From positions 744,001-808,000 of the forward strand of contig NZ_CP026948.1 in assembly GCF_003070865.1 (NCBI RefSeq): a stretch of 64,000 nucleotides of DNA, read 5' to 3'. This DNA is from Corynebacterium liangguodongii. Lineage in GTDB: Bacteria; Actinomycetota; Actinomycetes; Mycobacteriales; Mycobacteriaceae. The notes beneath the pieces are model-generated. The model was given only the letters and a program-made list of their open reading frames with translations, was not told where the DNA came from and made no database searches. Below, piece after piece: positions 38,459 through 46,561 of this stretch. Position 1 is the stretch's first letter. Each line of letters starts with the position of its first letter. A program made the position numbers and the translations under genes.

Positions 38459-39205
38459 ATGGAATTGACCAATACTGCAGCAGTCGTCACCGGGGCGGCT
38501 TCCGGGCTCGGACGCGCCACCGCCGAGTTCCTGGTTGCTCGCGGGGTCCGCGTTACGGGTTTCGACCTGCAGGAACCCGCCGACTCGGTCGGATTCACCT
38601 CCGTGGTTGTCGACGTGACCGACCCGGAAGCTGTCTCCGCCGCCGTCGCCGACGCCGCGGCTGAGGCGCCGTTGCGCGTCGCCGTCAACTGCGCGGGCAT
38701 TGCGCCGTCGGCACGCATTCTCGGCCGCAAAGGCCCGCACGACCCCGGCCTTTTCTCCAAGGTCATCGACGTCAATCTGCGCGGGACCTTCCACGTGCTC
38801 ACCGCCGCGGCTGCAGAAATGGCGACGACCGAGCCGCTCGACGCCGACGGCCAGCGTGGCGTCATCATCAACACCGCTTCCGTCGCCGCTTTCGAGGGCC
38901 AGGTTGGGCAGGCGGCCTACTCGGCGTCGAAGGGTGCGGTTCACGCGCTCTCGATCACCGCGGCGCGCGACCTCGCCTCACTGGGCATCCGTGTCAACGC
39001 GATCGCACCGGGAATCGTGGAGACACCCATGATGTCCCAGATCACTCCCGAATTCCGCGCCGAGCTCGAGGCGAACGTGCAGTTCCCCTCCCGCCTGGCC
39101 CGGCCGGAGGAGTTCGCGAGCCTCGTGGTCTCAATCATCGACAACGACTACCTCAACGGCCAGACCATCCGACTTGACGGCGCGCTGCGCATGCCTCCGC
39201 GCTAG
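38459..39205 (+). CDS. SDR family 3-hydroxyacyl-CoA dehydrogenase (type 2-like)
   Basis: This 248-residue short-chain dehydrogenase has VTGAASGLGRATAEFLVARG, VNCAGIAPSARILGRKGPH and the catalytic YSASK in AYSASKGAVHALSI. The unusual FHVLTAAAAEM and the GQRGVIINTASVAAFEGQVGQ segment are strongly like 17-beta-HSD10 (2-methyl-3-hydroxybutyryl-CoA dehydrogenase), which performs the fourth step of isoleucine breakdown. AAGGAG precedes the ATG. The neighbours fit this role. Confidence 0.85.
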   Translation: MELTNTAAVVTGAASGLGRATAEFLVARGVRVTGFDLQEPADSVGFTSVVVDVTDPEAVSAAVADAAAEAPLRVAVNCAGIAPSARILGRKGPHDPGLFSKVIDVNLRGTFHVLTAAAAEMATTEPLDADGQRGVIINTASVAAFEGQVGQAAYSASKGAVHALSITAARDLASLGIRVNAIAPGIVETPMMSQITPEFRAELEANVQFPSRLARPEEFASLVVSIIDNDYLNGQTIRLDGALRMPPR

Positions 39206-39241
39206 CCCCCTCACCGACACGCATCAGGAGAAACCTCAGCC

Positions 39242-40759
39242 ATGTATACCATCAGCCACTACATCGACGCCGCCTCCTACGAAGGCACGCCCGGGGCCAC
39301 CCAGCCTGTTGTCAATCCCTCGACCGGTCAGCGGCAGGCTGAGGTCAAGATGGCCAACAAGGACGACGTCGACGCTGCCATCGCCGCGGCCGCTAAGGCA
39401 CAGCCCGCCTGGGCCGCATTGAACCCGCAGCGCCGCGCCCGCATCATCGGCGAGTGGATCCGCCTTATTCACGCGAACATGGATGACCTGGCGCGGACCC
39501 TCTCTAGCGAGCACGGCAAGACCTTTAACGACGCCAAGGGCGACATTCTGCGAGGCGTCGACGTCCTCGAGTTCTGCCTCGGCGCCCCGCACCAGCTCAA
39601 AGGTGAGTTCTCGAGCGAGGTCGGCGCAGGGCTCGACACCTTCTCGCTGCGCCAGCCCCTCGGAGTGGTCGCAGGTATCACCCCATTCAACTTCCCCGCG
39701 ATGATCCCGCTGTGGAAGGCGGGTCCCGCCCTCGCCTGCGGCAACGGGTTCGTGCTCAAGCCCTCGGAACGCGATCCCTCCGTCCCGGTCCGCCTCGCCG
39801 AGCTCTTCGTCGAGGCGGGCGGCCCGGCCGGCATCTTCAACGTCGTCCACGGCGGCAAGGAGGCCGTCGACGCGATCTTGGATTCCGAGGTTGTTCAGGC
39901 CGTCGCCTTTGTCGGTTCCACCCCTATCGCGCAGTACATCTACGAGCGCTGCGCCGCAACAGGCAAGCGCTCCCAGTGCTTCGGTGGCGCAAAGAATCAC
40001 GCCATCGTGCTTCCCGACGCCGACATCGAGGCCGCCGCGGACGCACTCGTCGGAGCCGCCTTCGGCTCAGCCGGCGAGCGCTGTATGGCACTCTCCGTCG
40101 TCGTCCCGGTGGGCGAGGAGACCGCAGGGAAGCTGCGCGAGGCCATCGTGGCGAAGATGACTACGCTCAAGGTCGGCCATAGCCTGGACCCGGAGGCAGA
40201 CTACGGCCCGCTGGTGAGCGCGCAGGCGCGCGACCGGGTCGTCTCGCTCATCGACGAGGGCGTGGAGGCCGGCGCCGAGCTTGTCTCTGACGGTCGCACA
40301 CTCGACCTGTCGAACGCATCTTTCGAGGGAGCCTCTCTTGCCGACGGCTATTTCGTCGGCCCCACCTTCTTTGATCATGTGAAGGCTTCCATGAGTATCT
40401 ACACCGAGGAGATCTTTGGCCCGGTGCTGTGCATGGTGCGCGCCGAGACGATCGAGGAGGCTGCCGCCTACCCGAGCGAGCACCACTACGGCAACGGCGT
40501 GGCAATCTTCACCCGCTCGGGCGGTGCGGCCCGTGACTTCTTCACCAGCGTCAACGTCGGCATGGTTGGTGTGAACGTCCCTATTCCGGTGCCGATCGCC
40601 TACCACACCTTTGGTGGATGGAAGGACTCGAGCTTCGGGGATTTGAACCAGCACGGCCCCGATGCCTTCCGCTTCTATACCAAGACCAAGACCGTGACCA
40701 CCCGTTGGCCGGACGAATGTGAGGTCGGGCCAGACTTCACTATGCCGATTATGAAGTAA
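39242..40759 (+). CDS. mmsA: Methylmalonate-semialdehyde dehydrogenase (acylating)
   Basis: This 505-residue aldehyde dehydrogenase converts methylmalonate semialdehyde to propionyl-CoA with release of carbon dioxide. The catalytic Cys281 is in AGERCMALSVVV. GITPFNFPAMIPLWKAGPALACGN and FVGSTPIAQYIYERCAATGKRSQCFGGAKNH are family hallmarks, and GMVGVNVPIPVPIAYHTFGGWK near the end is typical of MMSDH rather than generic ALDH. It lies between the SDR and 3-hydroxyisobutyrate dehydrogenase genes, the conserved mmsAB order. Confidence 0.93.
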   Translation: MYTISHYIDAASYEGTPGATQPVVNPSTGQRQAEVKMANKDDVDAAIAAAAKAQPAWAALNPQRRARIIGEWIRLIHANMDDLARTLSSEHGKTFNDAKGDILRGVDVLEFCLGAPHQLKGEFSSEVGAGLDTFSLRQPLGVVAGITPFNFPAMIPLWKAGPALACGNGFVLKPSERDPSVPVRLAELFVEAGGPAGIFNVVHGGKEAVDAILDSEVVQAVAFVGSTPIAQYIYERCAATGKRSQCFGGAKNHAIVLPDADIEAAADALVGAAFGSAGERCMALSVVVPVGEETAGKLREAIVAKMTTLKVGHSLDPEADYGPLVSAQARDRVVSLIDEGVEAGAELVSDGRTLDLSNASFEGASLADGYFVGPTFFDHVKASMSIYTEEIFGPVLCMVRAETIEEAAAYPSEHHYGNGVAIFTRSGGAARDFFTSVNVGMVGVNVPIPVPIAYHTFGGWKDSSFGDLNQHGPDAFRFYTKTKTVTTRWPDECEVGPDFTMPIMK

Positions 40760-40770
40760 GGAGCAGAGCA

Positions 40771-41652
40771 ATGACCACAGTTGCATTCATCGGCCTGGGT
40801 AACATGGGCGCACCCATGGCCACCAATCTTTCTCAGGCCGGCCACACCGTGCGCGGCTTCGACCTCGTATCCAAACCCTCGGGTATCGAGCTTGCAGACA
40901 GTGCCGAGGCGGCCGCGGCAGACGCCGATGTGGTGATCACGAGCCTGCCCAACGGGATGCTGGTTGACCAGGTCGTCACCTCACTCACTGAAGCTGATCC
41001 CACCCCGCGCCTCTATATTGACGTCTCTACGATCGCGGTTTCCCAGGCCCGAGAGATCGCCCGTAAAGTCGCCGAGGCTGGCTCGCGGTTTATCGACGCC
41101 CCCGTATCCGGTGGCATCGTCGGCGCGACCAACGGAACCTTGGCGTTTATGGTCGGCGGAGCAGAAGAGGATTTCGCTGCGGCGAAGCCCCTGCTTGTAG
41201 ACATGGGGTCTTCGGTCACCCACTGTGGGGCGATCGGCAACGGGCAGGCCGTGAAGGCGTGCAATAATATGATCCTCGCTGTGCACCAAATCGTGTTAGC
41301 TGAAGCCCTTGTGCTGGGACAGCGGCTCGGGCTTGATCCGCGCGATTTTTTCGAGGTCATCTCCCACGCGACCGGCAATTCGTGGGCGCTAAGCGTCAAC
41401 GCCCCTGTTCCGGGGCTCGTGGAAGGCTCCCCGGCGAACCATGAGTTTGCCCCTGGCTTCGCTGCCGCGCTCATGCTCAAGGATCTGAACTTGGCCATGC
41501 AGGCCGCACATGACACGGGCACTGATACCGCACTGGGGCGCGCTGCAACAGAGCAGTACGCTGAGTTTGTTGAGGCCGGTCACGGCGGGCTCGACTTCTC
41601 GGCGATCATTAGTGCCGTCGAGGCTAGTCAGCCACCAGCGGCTGGATGGTGA
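40771..41652 (+). CDS. mmsB: 3-hydroxyisobutyrate dehydrogenase
   Basis: This 293-residue beta-hydroxyacid dehydrogenase oxidises 3-hydroxyisobutyrate to methylmalonate semialdehyde. FIGLGNMGAPMATNLSQAGH is the NAD loop, DAPVSGGIVGATNGTL the substrate motif and GNGQAVKACNNM carries the catalytic Lys. It starts 11 bp after mmsA with GGAG upstream. The last nine codons (SQPPAAGW and stop) run antisense through the prfC-like remnant at 41624-41683, so the original C-terminus may have been replaced. Confidence 0.92.
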   Translation: MTTVAFIGLGNMGAPMATNLSQAGHTVRGFDLVSKPSGIELADSAEAAAADADVVITSLPNGMLVDQVVTSLTEADPTPRLYIDVSTIAVSQAREIARKVAEAGSRFIDAPVSGGIVGATNGTLAFMVGGAEEDFAAAKPLLVDMGSSVTHCGAIGNGQAVKACNNMILAVHQIVLAEALVLGQRLGLDPRDFFEVISHATGNSWALSVNAPVPGLVEGSPANHEFAPGFAAALMLKDLNLAMQAAHDTGTDTALGRAATEQYAEFVEAGHGGLDFSAIISAVEASQPPAAGW

Positions 41653-41683
41653 GCTGCTGGTCTTCCTTCTCAGTATCGGTGAG
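41624..41683 (-). pseudogene. Remnant of a prfC 3' end
   Basis: Read on the minus strand these 20 codons give LTDTEKEDQQLTIQPLVAD and a stop. The functional prfC ends LAFIEKENPQLTIEPLVAD and a stop at 43111-43170, so 13 of 19 residues match and the DNA is also visibly similar over about 32 bp. The frame is closed upstream by a TAG near 41740 and there is no start. It looks like a diverged duplicate of the prfC tail, in the same orientation, on the other side of ino1. Confidence 0.6.
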
Positions 41684-41819
41684 CGAAATACAGGTGAAGG
41701 CGCGTGCGAGGTAGAGCTCCTGCGCGCACGCGTCGGCGCGCGTCTATGGCTGGCGATCCTCGCCAGAGTGCTTTCTACACTCGGCGGGAAACGGCATGGT
41801 GGTCGCCGCACAGTCTTTG

Positions 41820-41835
41820 TGTGGTGAGCATCACA
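41820..41835. promoter_or_regulatory. Candidate GlxR (CRP-type) binding site upstream of ino1
   Basis: TGTGGTGAGCATCACA matches the CRP/GlxR pattern TGTGA-N6-TCACA at all but one fixed position. It is 165 bp upstream of the ino1 start, in the only intergenic space over 300 bp in the window. GlxR is the global cAMP-responsive regulator in corynebacteria. The rest of this gap shows no ORF with coding character. Confidence 0.5.
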
Positions 41836-42000
41836 CACGGGGGGCTTCGTGCAGCCCTCGCTGGAAATAGCGTGTTGACCTTGATCGATACAGCGCCTGC
41901 ACCGACTTCCGAATACCGCGGCGGAGTGCCAAAGTTAATTCGCGCCGGGGCCGATCGTACCGACCGGCCGGAACAGATTGTGAAGGAGTAACGCGCGAAC

Positions 42001-43095
42001 ATGGGAAACAAGAAAGTACGAGTTGCCATCGCGGGAGTTGGCAATTGCGCTACCTCGCTCATTCAAGGCGTGGAGTACTACAAAAACACCCCGGCGGAGG
42101 AGAAGGTGCCCGGGCTGATGCACGTCCAGTTGGGCGACTACCACGTCGGCGACGTCGAGTTTGTCGCCGCTTTCGATGTCGATGCCGACAAGGTGGGCAA
42201 GGACCTGGCCGAGGCTACCGAATCCGGCATGAACTGCACCATCAAAATCTCCGACGTACCCCACCTCGGCGTCGAGGTGCAGCGCGGCCCGACCTCCGAT
42301 GGCCTAGGCGAGCACTACCTGTCCGCTATCACGGAGTCCCCGGCAGAGGCCGTCGACGTTGCGCAGGCGCTTCGTGACGCCAAGGCCGATGTCCTCGTCT
42401 CCTACCTGCCCGTGGGCTCTGAGGAGGCAGATAAGCTCTACGCCCAGGCTGCGATTGACGCCGGTTGTGCTTTCGTCAACGCCCTGCCGGTGTTTATCGC
42501 GTCCGACCCTGAGTGGGCGCGTAAATTCACCGACGCTGGTTTGCCGATCATCGGTGACGACATCAAGAGCCAGGTGGGAGCGACCATCACTCACCGTGTA
42601 CTGGCCAAGCTCTTCGAGGACCGCGGGGTGCGGCTCGACCGCACGATGCAGCTCAACGTAGGTGGCAACATGGATTTCAAGAACATGCTGGATCGCAGCC
42701 GCCTGGAGTCCAAGAAGATCTCCAAGACCCAGTCCGTGACGTCGAACTTGACGGAGGGGCCAATCGCCGGGAAGGTGGATGACCGCAATGTTCACATCGG
42801 TCCCTCGGACTACGTTGCGTGGCTTGACGACCGCAAGTGGGCCTACGTCCGCCTCGAAGGCACAGCCTTTGGCGAGGTGCCGCTCAGCCTCGAGTACAAG
42901 CTCGAGGTGTGGGACTCGCCGAACTCGGCGGGCGTGATCATCGACGCGATCCGCGTGGCCAAGATCGCGCTCGACCGCGGGCTGGCCGGCCCAATCAACC
43001 CGGCGTCCTCGTACCTTATGAAGTCGCCGCCGGTCCAGCTCGGCGACGAGAAGGCCCGCGCGGATCTTGAGGCCTTCATTGCCGGCGAAGCGTAA
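42001..43095 (+). CDS. ino1: Inositol-3-phosphate synthase
   Basis: This 364-residue enzyme converts glucose-6-phosphate to 1L-myo-inositol-1-phosphate, the first step to mycothiol and phosphatidylinositol lipids. [21 protein letters not shown] is the NAD loop; [34 protein letters not shown] and [30 protein letters not shown] segments hold the catalytic lysines. It is the short actinobacterial/archaeal form, well below the about 510 residues of eukaryotic enzymes. AAGGAG lies about 13 nt before the ATG. The mca gene at the end of the window uses the mycothiol made from this product. Confidence 0.94.
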   Translation: MGNKKVRVAIAGVGNCATSLIQGVEYYKNTPAEEKVPGLMHVQLGDYHVGDVEFVAAFDVDADKVGKDLAEATESGMNCTIKISDVPHLGVEVQRGPTSDGLGEHYLSAITESPAEAVDVAQALRDAKADVLVSYLPVGSEEADKLYAQAAIDAGCAFVNALPVFIASDPEWARKFTDAGLPIIGDDIKSQVGATITHRVLAKLFEDRGVRLDRTMQLNVGGNMDFKNMLDRSRLESKKISKTQSVTSNLTEGPIAGKVDDRNVHIGPSDYVAWLDDRKWAYVRLEGTAFGEVPLSLEYKLEVWDSPNSAGVIIDAIRVAKIALDRGLAGPINPASSYLMKSPPVQLGDEKARADLEAFIAGEA

Positions 43096-43110
43096 GAGCG
43101 CTGAGAAACT

Positions 43111-44700
43111 TTAGTCGGCGACGAGGGGCTCGATGGTGAGTTGCGGGTTTTCCTTCTCAATGAAGGCGAGCTTCCACTTGTCGCCGAAGAGCGCGATGAG
43201 TTCGCCGTCGGAGCGGGTAAATACCTCGACCCCGCGCTGGCGCCCCAGCTCCGCGGCCGATTCCGCGTCGGTGCGCCGGGCCACGGAGTAGGGCACAGGC
43301 TCGGCAACGGTCTCGACGTTGTATTCGTTGTCCATGCGCGCCTGCATGACCTCGAACTGCATCGGGCCGACTGCGGCCATGACAGGGGCGGCGTCCCCGC
43401 GGGCGTCGTTACGCAAAATCTGCACCACGCCCTCCGCGTCGAGTTGCTCGAGGCCCTTGCGAAACTGCTTGTACTTGCCCAGGGATTTCGCGCGCAGGGT
43501 GCGGAAGTGCTCGGGCGCGAACTGTGGCATCGGCGGGAACTGGACCTTCGCGCCGGTGAAGATAGTATCGCCCGGGGCGAGTGATCCGGCGTTGACGAGC
43601 CCGATGATGTCTCCCGGGTAAGCGGTCTCCACCGTGTCGCGCGTGCGCCCGAAGACTGTCAAGGCGTACTTGGTGGAAAAGGTGCGCCCGGATTGCGCGT
43701 GGGTGACCTGCATGCCGCGGTCGAATTCGCCGGAGACCACGCGCATGAACGCCAGGGTGTCGCGGTGGTTCTTGTCCATGCCGGCCTGGACCTTGAACAC
43801 CACCCCGGAGAAATCGCCGTCGAGCGCGCGGGTGGAGCGAGGCGCTGGGGCCGGGGCGATCTCGCAAAGGGTGTCCAAGATCTGGTGCACGCCGAAGTTG
43901 AGCATCGCAGAGGCGAAGATAACCGGGGAAGTCACGCACTGCTCGAAGAGCTCCTGGTTGTGCACGGCGCCGTCGGCGGCGAGCAACTCGGCCTCCTCCA
44001 CGGCGGTTTCCCAGGTCTCTCCCTCGTGCTCGGCGGCCTGTTCCGGCGTGTAGTGCTCCTCCGGGGCGATGGTAGACCCGCCGGCGGTCCTGATGAAGCG
44101 GATGTAGCGGTCCGCCTCACCGTCGGAGTCGATATGTGCCAGGCCGCGGAAGTCGCCGGCCTCGCCGACTGGCCAATACAGGGGGGTGGGTTGCAGGTCG
44201 ATCTCGGTCACGATTTCATCGACAAGCTCCAGCGGGGTGCGCCCGACGCGGTCCCACTTGTTGACCACCGTGACGATGGGCAGGCCGCGCGCCTTGCATA
44301 CACGGAAAAGCTTCAGCGTCTGCGGCTCGAGGCCCTTGGCGGCGTCGATGAGCATGACGGCGGCGTCGACGGCCGAGAGCACGCGGTAGGTATCCTCGGA
44401 GAAATCCGCGTGGCCAGGCGTGTCGACGAGGTTGATCACGTAAGGCTCCGCCGCATCCGCCCCCTCCGGGAGGTATTCGAACTGCAGCGCCGAGGACGCG
44501 ATCGAGATGCCGCGGTCCTTCTCCATCTCCATCCAGTCGGAGACGGTGGCCTTGCGGTTGCCCTTGCCGTGCACCGCGCCCGCCTCCGAAATGACGTGCG
44601 CGTGTAGGGCCAGCGCCTCGGTGAGTGTGGATTTGCCGGCATCGGGGTGGGCGATGACGGCGAAGGTGCGCCGCCGCTTGGCCTCGGAAAGGGTACTCAT
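43111..44700 (-). CDS. prfC: Peptide chain release factor 3
   Basis: RF3 is a translational GTPase that recycles RF1/RF2 from the ribosome. The 529 residues have the P-loop AHPDAGKSTLTEAL, switch I with GNRKATVSDWMEMEKDRGISI, switch II VDTPGHADFSEDTYR and NKWDR (the NKxD motif). The C-terminal half has the MQFEVMQARMDNEYNVE segment. It is the last gene of the rplY-pth-pth-prfC operon, its start overlapping the upstream pth stop by 4 bp. Its 3' end has a diverged copy at 41624-41683. Confidence 0.95.
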   Translation of the reverse strand: MSTLSEAKRRRTFAVIAHPDAGKSTLTEALALHAHVISEAGAVHGKGNRKATVSDWMEMEKDRGISIASSALQFEYLPEGADAAEPYVINLVDTPGHADFSEDTYRVLSAVDAAVMLIDAAKGLEPQTLKLFRVCKARGLPIVTVVNKWDRVGRTPLELVDEIVTEIDLQPTPLYWPVGEAGDFRGLAHIDSDGEADRYIRFIRTAGGSTIAPEEHYTPEQAAEHEGETWETAVEEAELLAADGAVHNQELFEQCVTSPVIFASAMLNFGVHQILDTLCEIAPAPAPRSTRALDGDFSGVVFKVQAGMDKNHRDTLAFMRVVSGEFDRGMQVTHAQSGRTFSTKYALTVFGRTRDTVETAYPGDIIGLVNAGSLAPGDTIFTGAKVQFPPMPQFAPEHFRTLRAKSLGKYKQFRKGLEQLDAEGVVQILRNDARGDAAPVMAAVGPMQFEVMQARMDNEYNVETVAEPVPYSVARRTDAESAAELGRQRGVEVFTRSDGELIALFGDKWKLAFIEKENPQLTIEPLVAD

Positions 44701-45233
44701 AGGTTGTCTATCGTAGCCGCCCTGGAGTGGACGACGTTTTGCGCCTTGGCAAGGCCCTCTGTGATGAGCAGCCGCACCGCCTCCGCCGCCACGGTGATCT
44801 GGTCCGATACATCCCCCTCGGGCGGGGAGAGGACGTAGTCCGGGACCGCCACCCCCGCGGGGGGTCGCCCGATGCCGATGCGTACCCGCAGGTAGTCACG
44901 GGTTCCCAGTGACTCGGTAATGGATTTCAGGCCGTTGTGGCCGTTTTCGTTGCCTCCCTGTTTCAGCCTCACCACCCCGGCAGGCAGGTCGAGCTCGTCG
45001 TGGCAGACGATGATGCGCTCAGCGCCGAGTCCCAGCTCTCGCGCTGCAGGCGCCACGACGTCGCCTGAGTTGTTCATATACGTCTGAGGCTTGAGCACGG
45101 CCACCGTCTCGCCGAGGGAGCGTCCCAGCGTGTCGACGACCATGAAACCCACGTTGTGTCTCGTTCGCGCATACCGGAGCCCCGGGTTGCCCAGGCCGAC
45201 GACGAGCCACTGCGGTAGGTCGGGCCGCATCAC
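44697..45233 (-). CDS. pth: Peptidyl-tRNA hydrolase, shortened paralogue
   Basis: Pth frees tRNA from dropped-off peptidyl-tRNA. This 178-residue copy keeps GLGNPGLRYARTRHNVGFMV (Asn and His), KPQTYMNNSGD, CHDELDLPAG with the catalytic Asp, and GGNENGHNGLKSI. Compared with the second copy it lacks about 15-20 residues between GFMVVD and KPQTYMN, a region that normally holds strands near the substrate cleft. All catalytic residues remain. It overlaps both prfC and the other pth by 4 bp, so coupled translation is likely. Confidence 0.9.
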   Translation of the reverse strand: MMRPDLPQWLVVGLGNPGLRYARTRHNVGFMVVDTLGRSLGETVAVLKPQTYMNNSGDVVAPAARELGLGAERIIVCHDELDLPAGVVRLKQGGNENGHNGLKSITESLGTRDYLRVRIGIGRPPAGVAVPDYVLSPPEGDVSDQITVAAEAVRLLITEGLAKAQNVVHSRAATIDNL

Positions 45234-45748
45234 TTCAGCGCCTCCTCGAGCAGGTCCGCCGCATCGGCAAAAACGATCGGGAGCTCGGCGGATTCCTTCT
45301 TCGAAAACGGCTTGAGCACGTAGTCCGCCGGGGCCATGCGCCCGGGCGGACGGCCGATGCCGATGGCGAGCTTGTTGTACTCGCGGGTGCCCAGCGAGGC
45401 GGAGATGGACTTCAGTCCGTTGTGGCCGTGGTCGCCCCCGCCGGGGCGGAGCTGGACGTCCCCGAGATCGAGATCGAGGTCGTCGTAAAGCACGAAGAGC
45501 CCGCTCGGAGCCACCTTGAAGTAGCCGGCGAGGGCCTTTATGGGTCCGCCGGAGTCGTTCATGTAGCTGCGCGTGCGGGCGATGACGATTCCGGGGGCCT
45601 CGGCGAGGTCCGTGTTCGTCTTCTTGTGCGGGCTAAGCCGAGCCTTGCAGCGCCCGAGAAGCTCCTCGAGCGCTGCGGCGCCGACGTTGTGGCGTGTCCT
45701 GGTATAGGCGGGGCCGGGGTTGCCCAGCCCGACGATGAGAGCAGTCAC
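45230..45748 (-). CDS. pth: Peptidyl-tRNA hydrolase
   Basis: This second, full-core copy has 172 residues with GLGNPGPAYTRTRHNVGAAA, RSYMNDSGGPIKAL, YDDLDLDLGDVQLRPGGGDHGHNGLKSI and IGRPPGRMAPADYVL. The catalytic His, Asn and Asp are present, and the segment missing in its neighbour (LSPHKKTNTDLAEAP) is intact. The two pth genes form a tandem pair, overlapping by 4 bp, downstream of rplY. Two copies are known in corynebacteria; which one is essential cannot be told from sequence. Confidence 0.92.
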   Translation of the reverse strand: MTALIVGLGNPGPAYTRTRHNVGAAALEELLGRCKARLSPHKKTNTDLAEAPGIVIARTRSYMNDSGGPIKALAGYFKVAPSGLFVLYDDLDLDLGDVQLRPGGGDHGHNGLKSISASLGTREYNKLAIGIGRPPGRMAPADYVLKPFSKKESAELPIVFADAADLLEEALK

Positions 45749-45759
45749 GCCACTAGAGG

Positions 45760-46425
45760 TTACTCGGACGCGCCCTCGTCGCCCTCGCCGCCGTCAGCAA
45801 CCTCGACGGTCGAGTCGGCGCCGGCCTCGGCGCCGCCCTCCTCAGCCTCGGCGGCAGCTTCCTCGAGCTCGGTGTCTTCCTGGAAGTAGGTGACGTTGAC
45901 AACCAGTGCCTCCGGGTCGGAGGTGAGCTCGGCGCCCGCGGGCAGGGTAAGGTCGCCGGCGGTGATCTGCTCGCCGATCTCCTTGCCCTCGATGCTCACA
46001 GTGATCTCGTCCGGGATGTTGAGCGCGTCGACCTCGATCTCGACGACGTCGGTCTCCTGCAGGACGACGGCGCCCGGGGCGGCCTCGCCCTCGGTGACGA
46101 TCGGGACCTCGACGGTGACCTTCTCGCCGCGCTTGACGCCGAGGAGGTCGATGTGGTCGATGTCGAGGGTGATGACGTTCTGGTCGACGTGCTTGACCAT
46201 GCACAGAAGCTTCTGGCCATCAACCTCGAGCTCGAGGATGGCGTTGGTGCCTTCGTTGCGCACAAGTGCGGTCATCTCGATGCGGTCGACGGAGAAGTGA
46301 ACGTTGTCGATGCCGGCCTCGTAGAGGACGCCGGGGATGCGGCCGTCGCGGCGCAGGCGGCGGGCTGCGCCCTTGCCAAACTCTTCGCGCTTTTCGGCCT
46401 TGATGACGGTAACGGTGGTAGCCAT
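45760..46425 (-). CDS. rplY: 50S ribosomal protein L25 (CTC type)
   Basis: This 5S rRNA-binding ribosomal protein has 221 residues. The N-terminal L25 domain (about 1-95) has EKREEFGKGAARRLRRDGRIPGVLYE; the CTC/TL5 C-terminal beta domain (about 96-185) has DQNVITLDIDHIDLL and LPAGAELTSDPEALVVNV. A long acidic tail (EDTELEEAAAEAEEGG onward) follows. AAGGAG is 8 nt upstream of ATG 46425, and the open frame further upstream is not homologous. It leads the operon with pth-pth-prfC. Confidence 0.93.
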   Translation of the reverse strand: MATTVTVIKAEKREEFGKGAARRLRRDGRIPGVLYEAGIDNVHFSVDRIEMTALVRNEGTNAILELEVDGQKLLCMVKHVDQNVITLDIDHIDLLGVKRGEKVTVEVPIVTEGEAAPGAVVLQETDVVEIEVDALNIPDEITVSIEGKEIGEQITAGDLTLPAGAELTSDPEALVVNVTYFQEDTELEEAAAEAEEGGAEAGADSTVEVADGGEGDEGASE

Positions 46426-46561
46426 GTGGATACTCCTTCGGGGAAGTCGTCGGCCACAGGCGAGGCCTGCGACCACGTGCAAACGGATAAGGACTCGTCG
46501 AGTGATCGCAGGATGTGCATCGCGTCGATAACGGCCCGTATTGAGGCCCTCGCCGAGACCG

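Noticed and set aside
41624..41740. Short minus-strand frame as an independent small gene
   Set aside because: It has no start codon or ribosome binding site and is closed by a stop after about 36 codons; the match is only to the prfC C-terminus.
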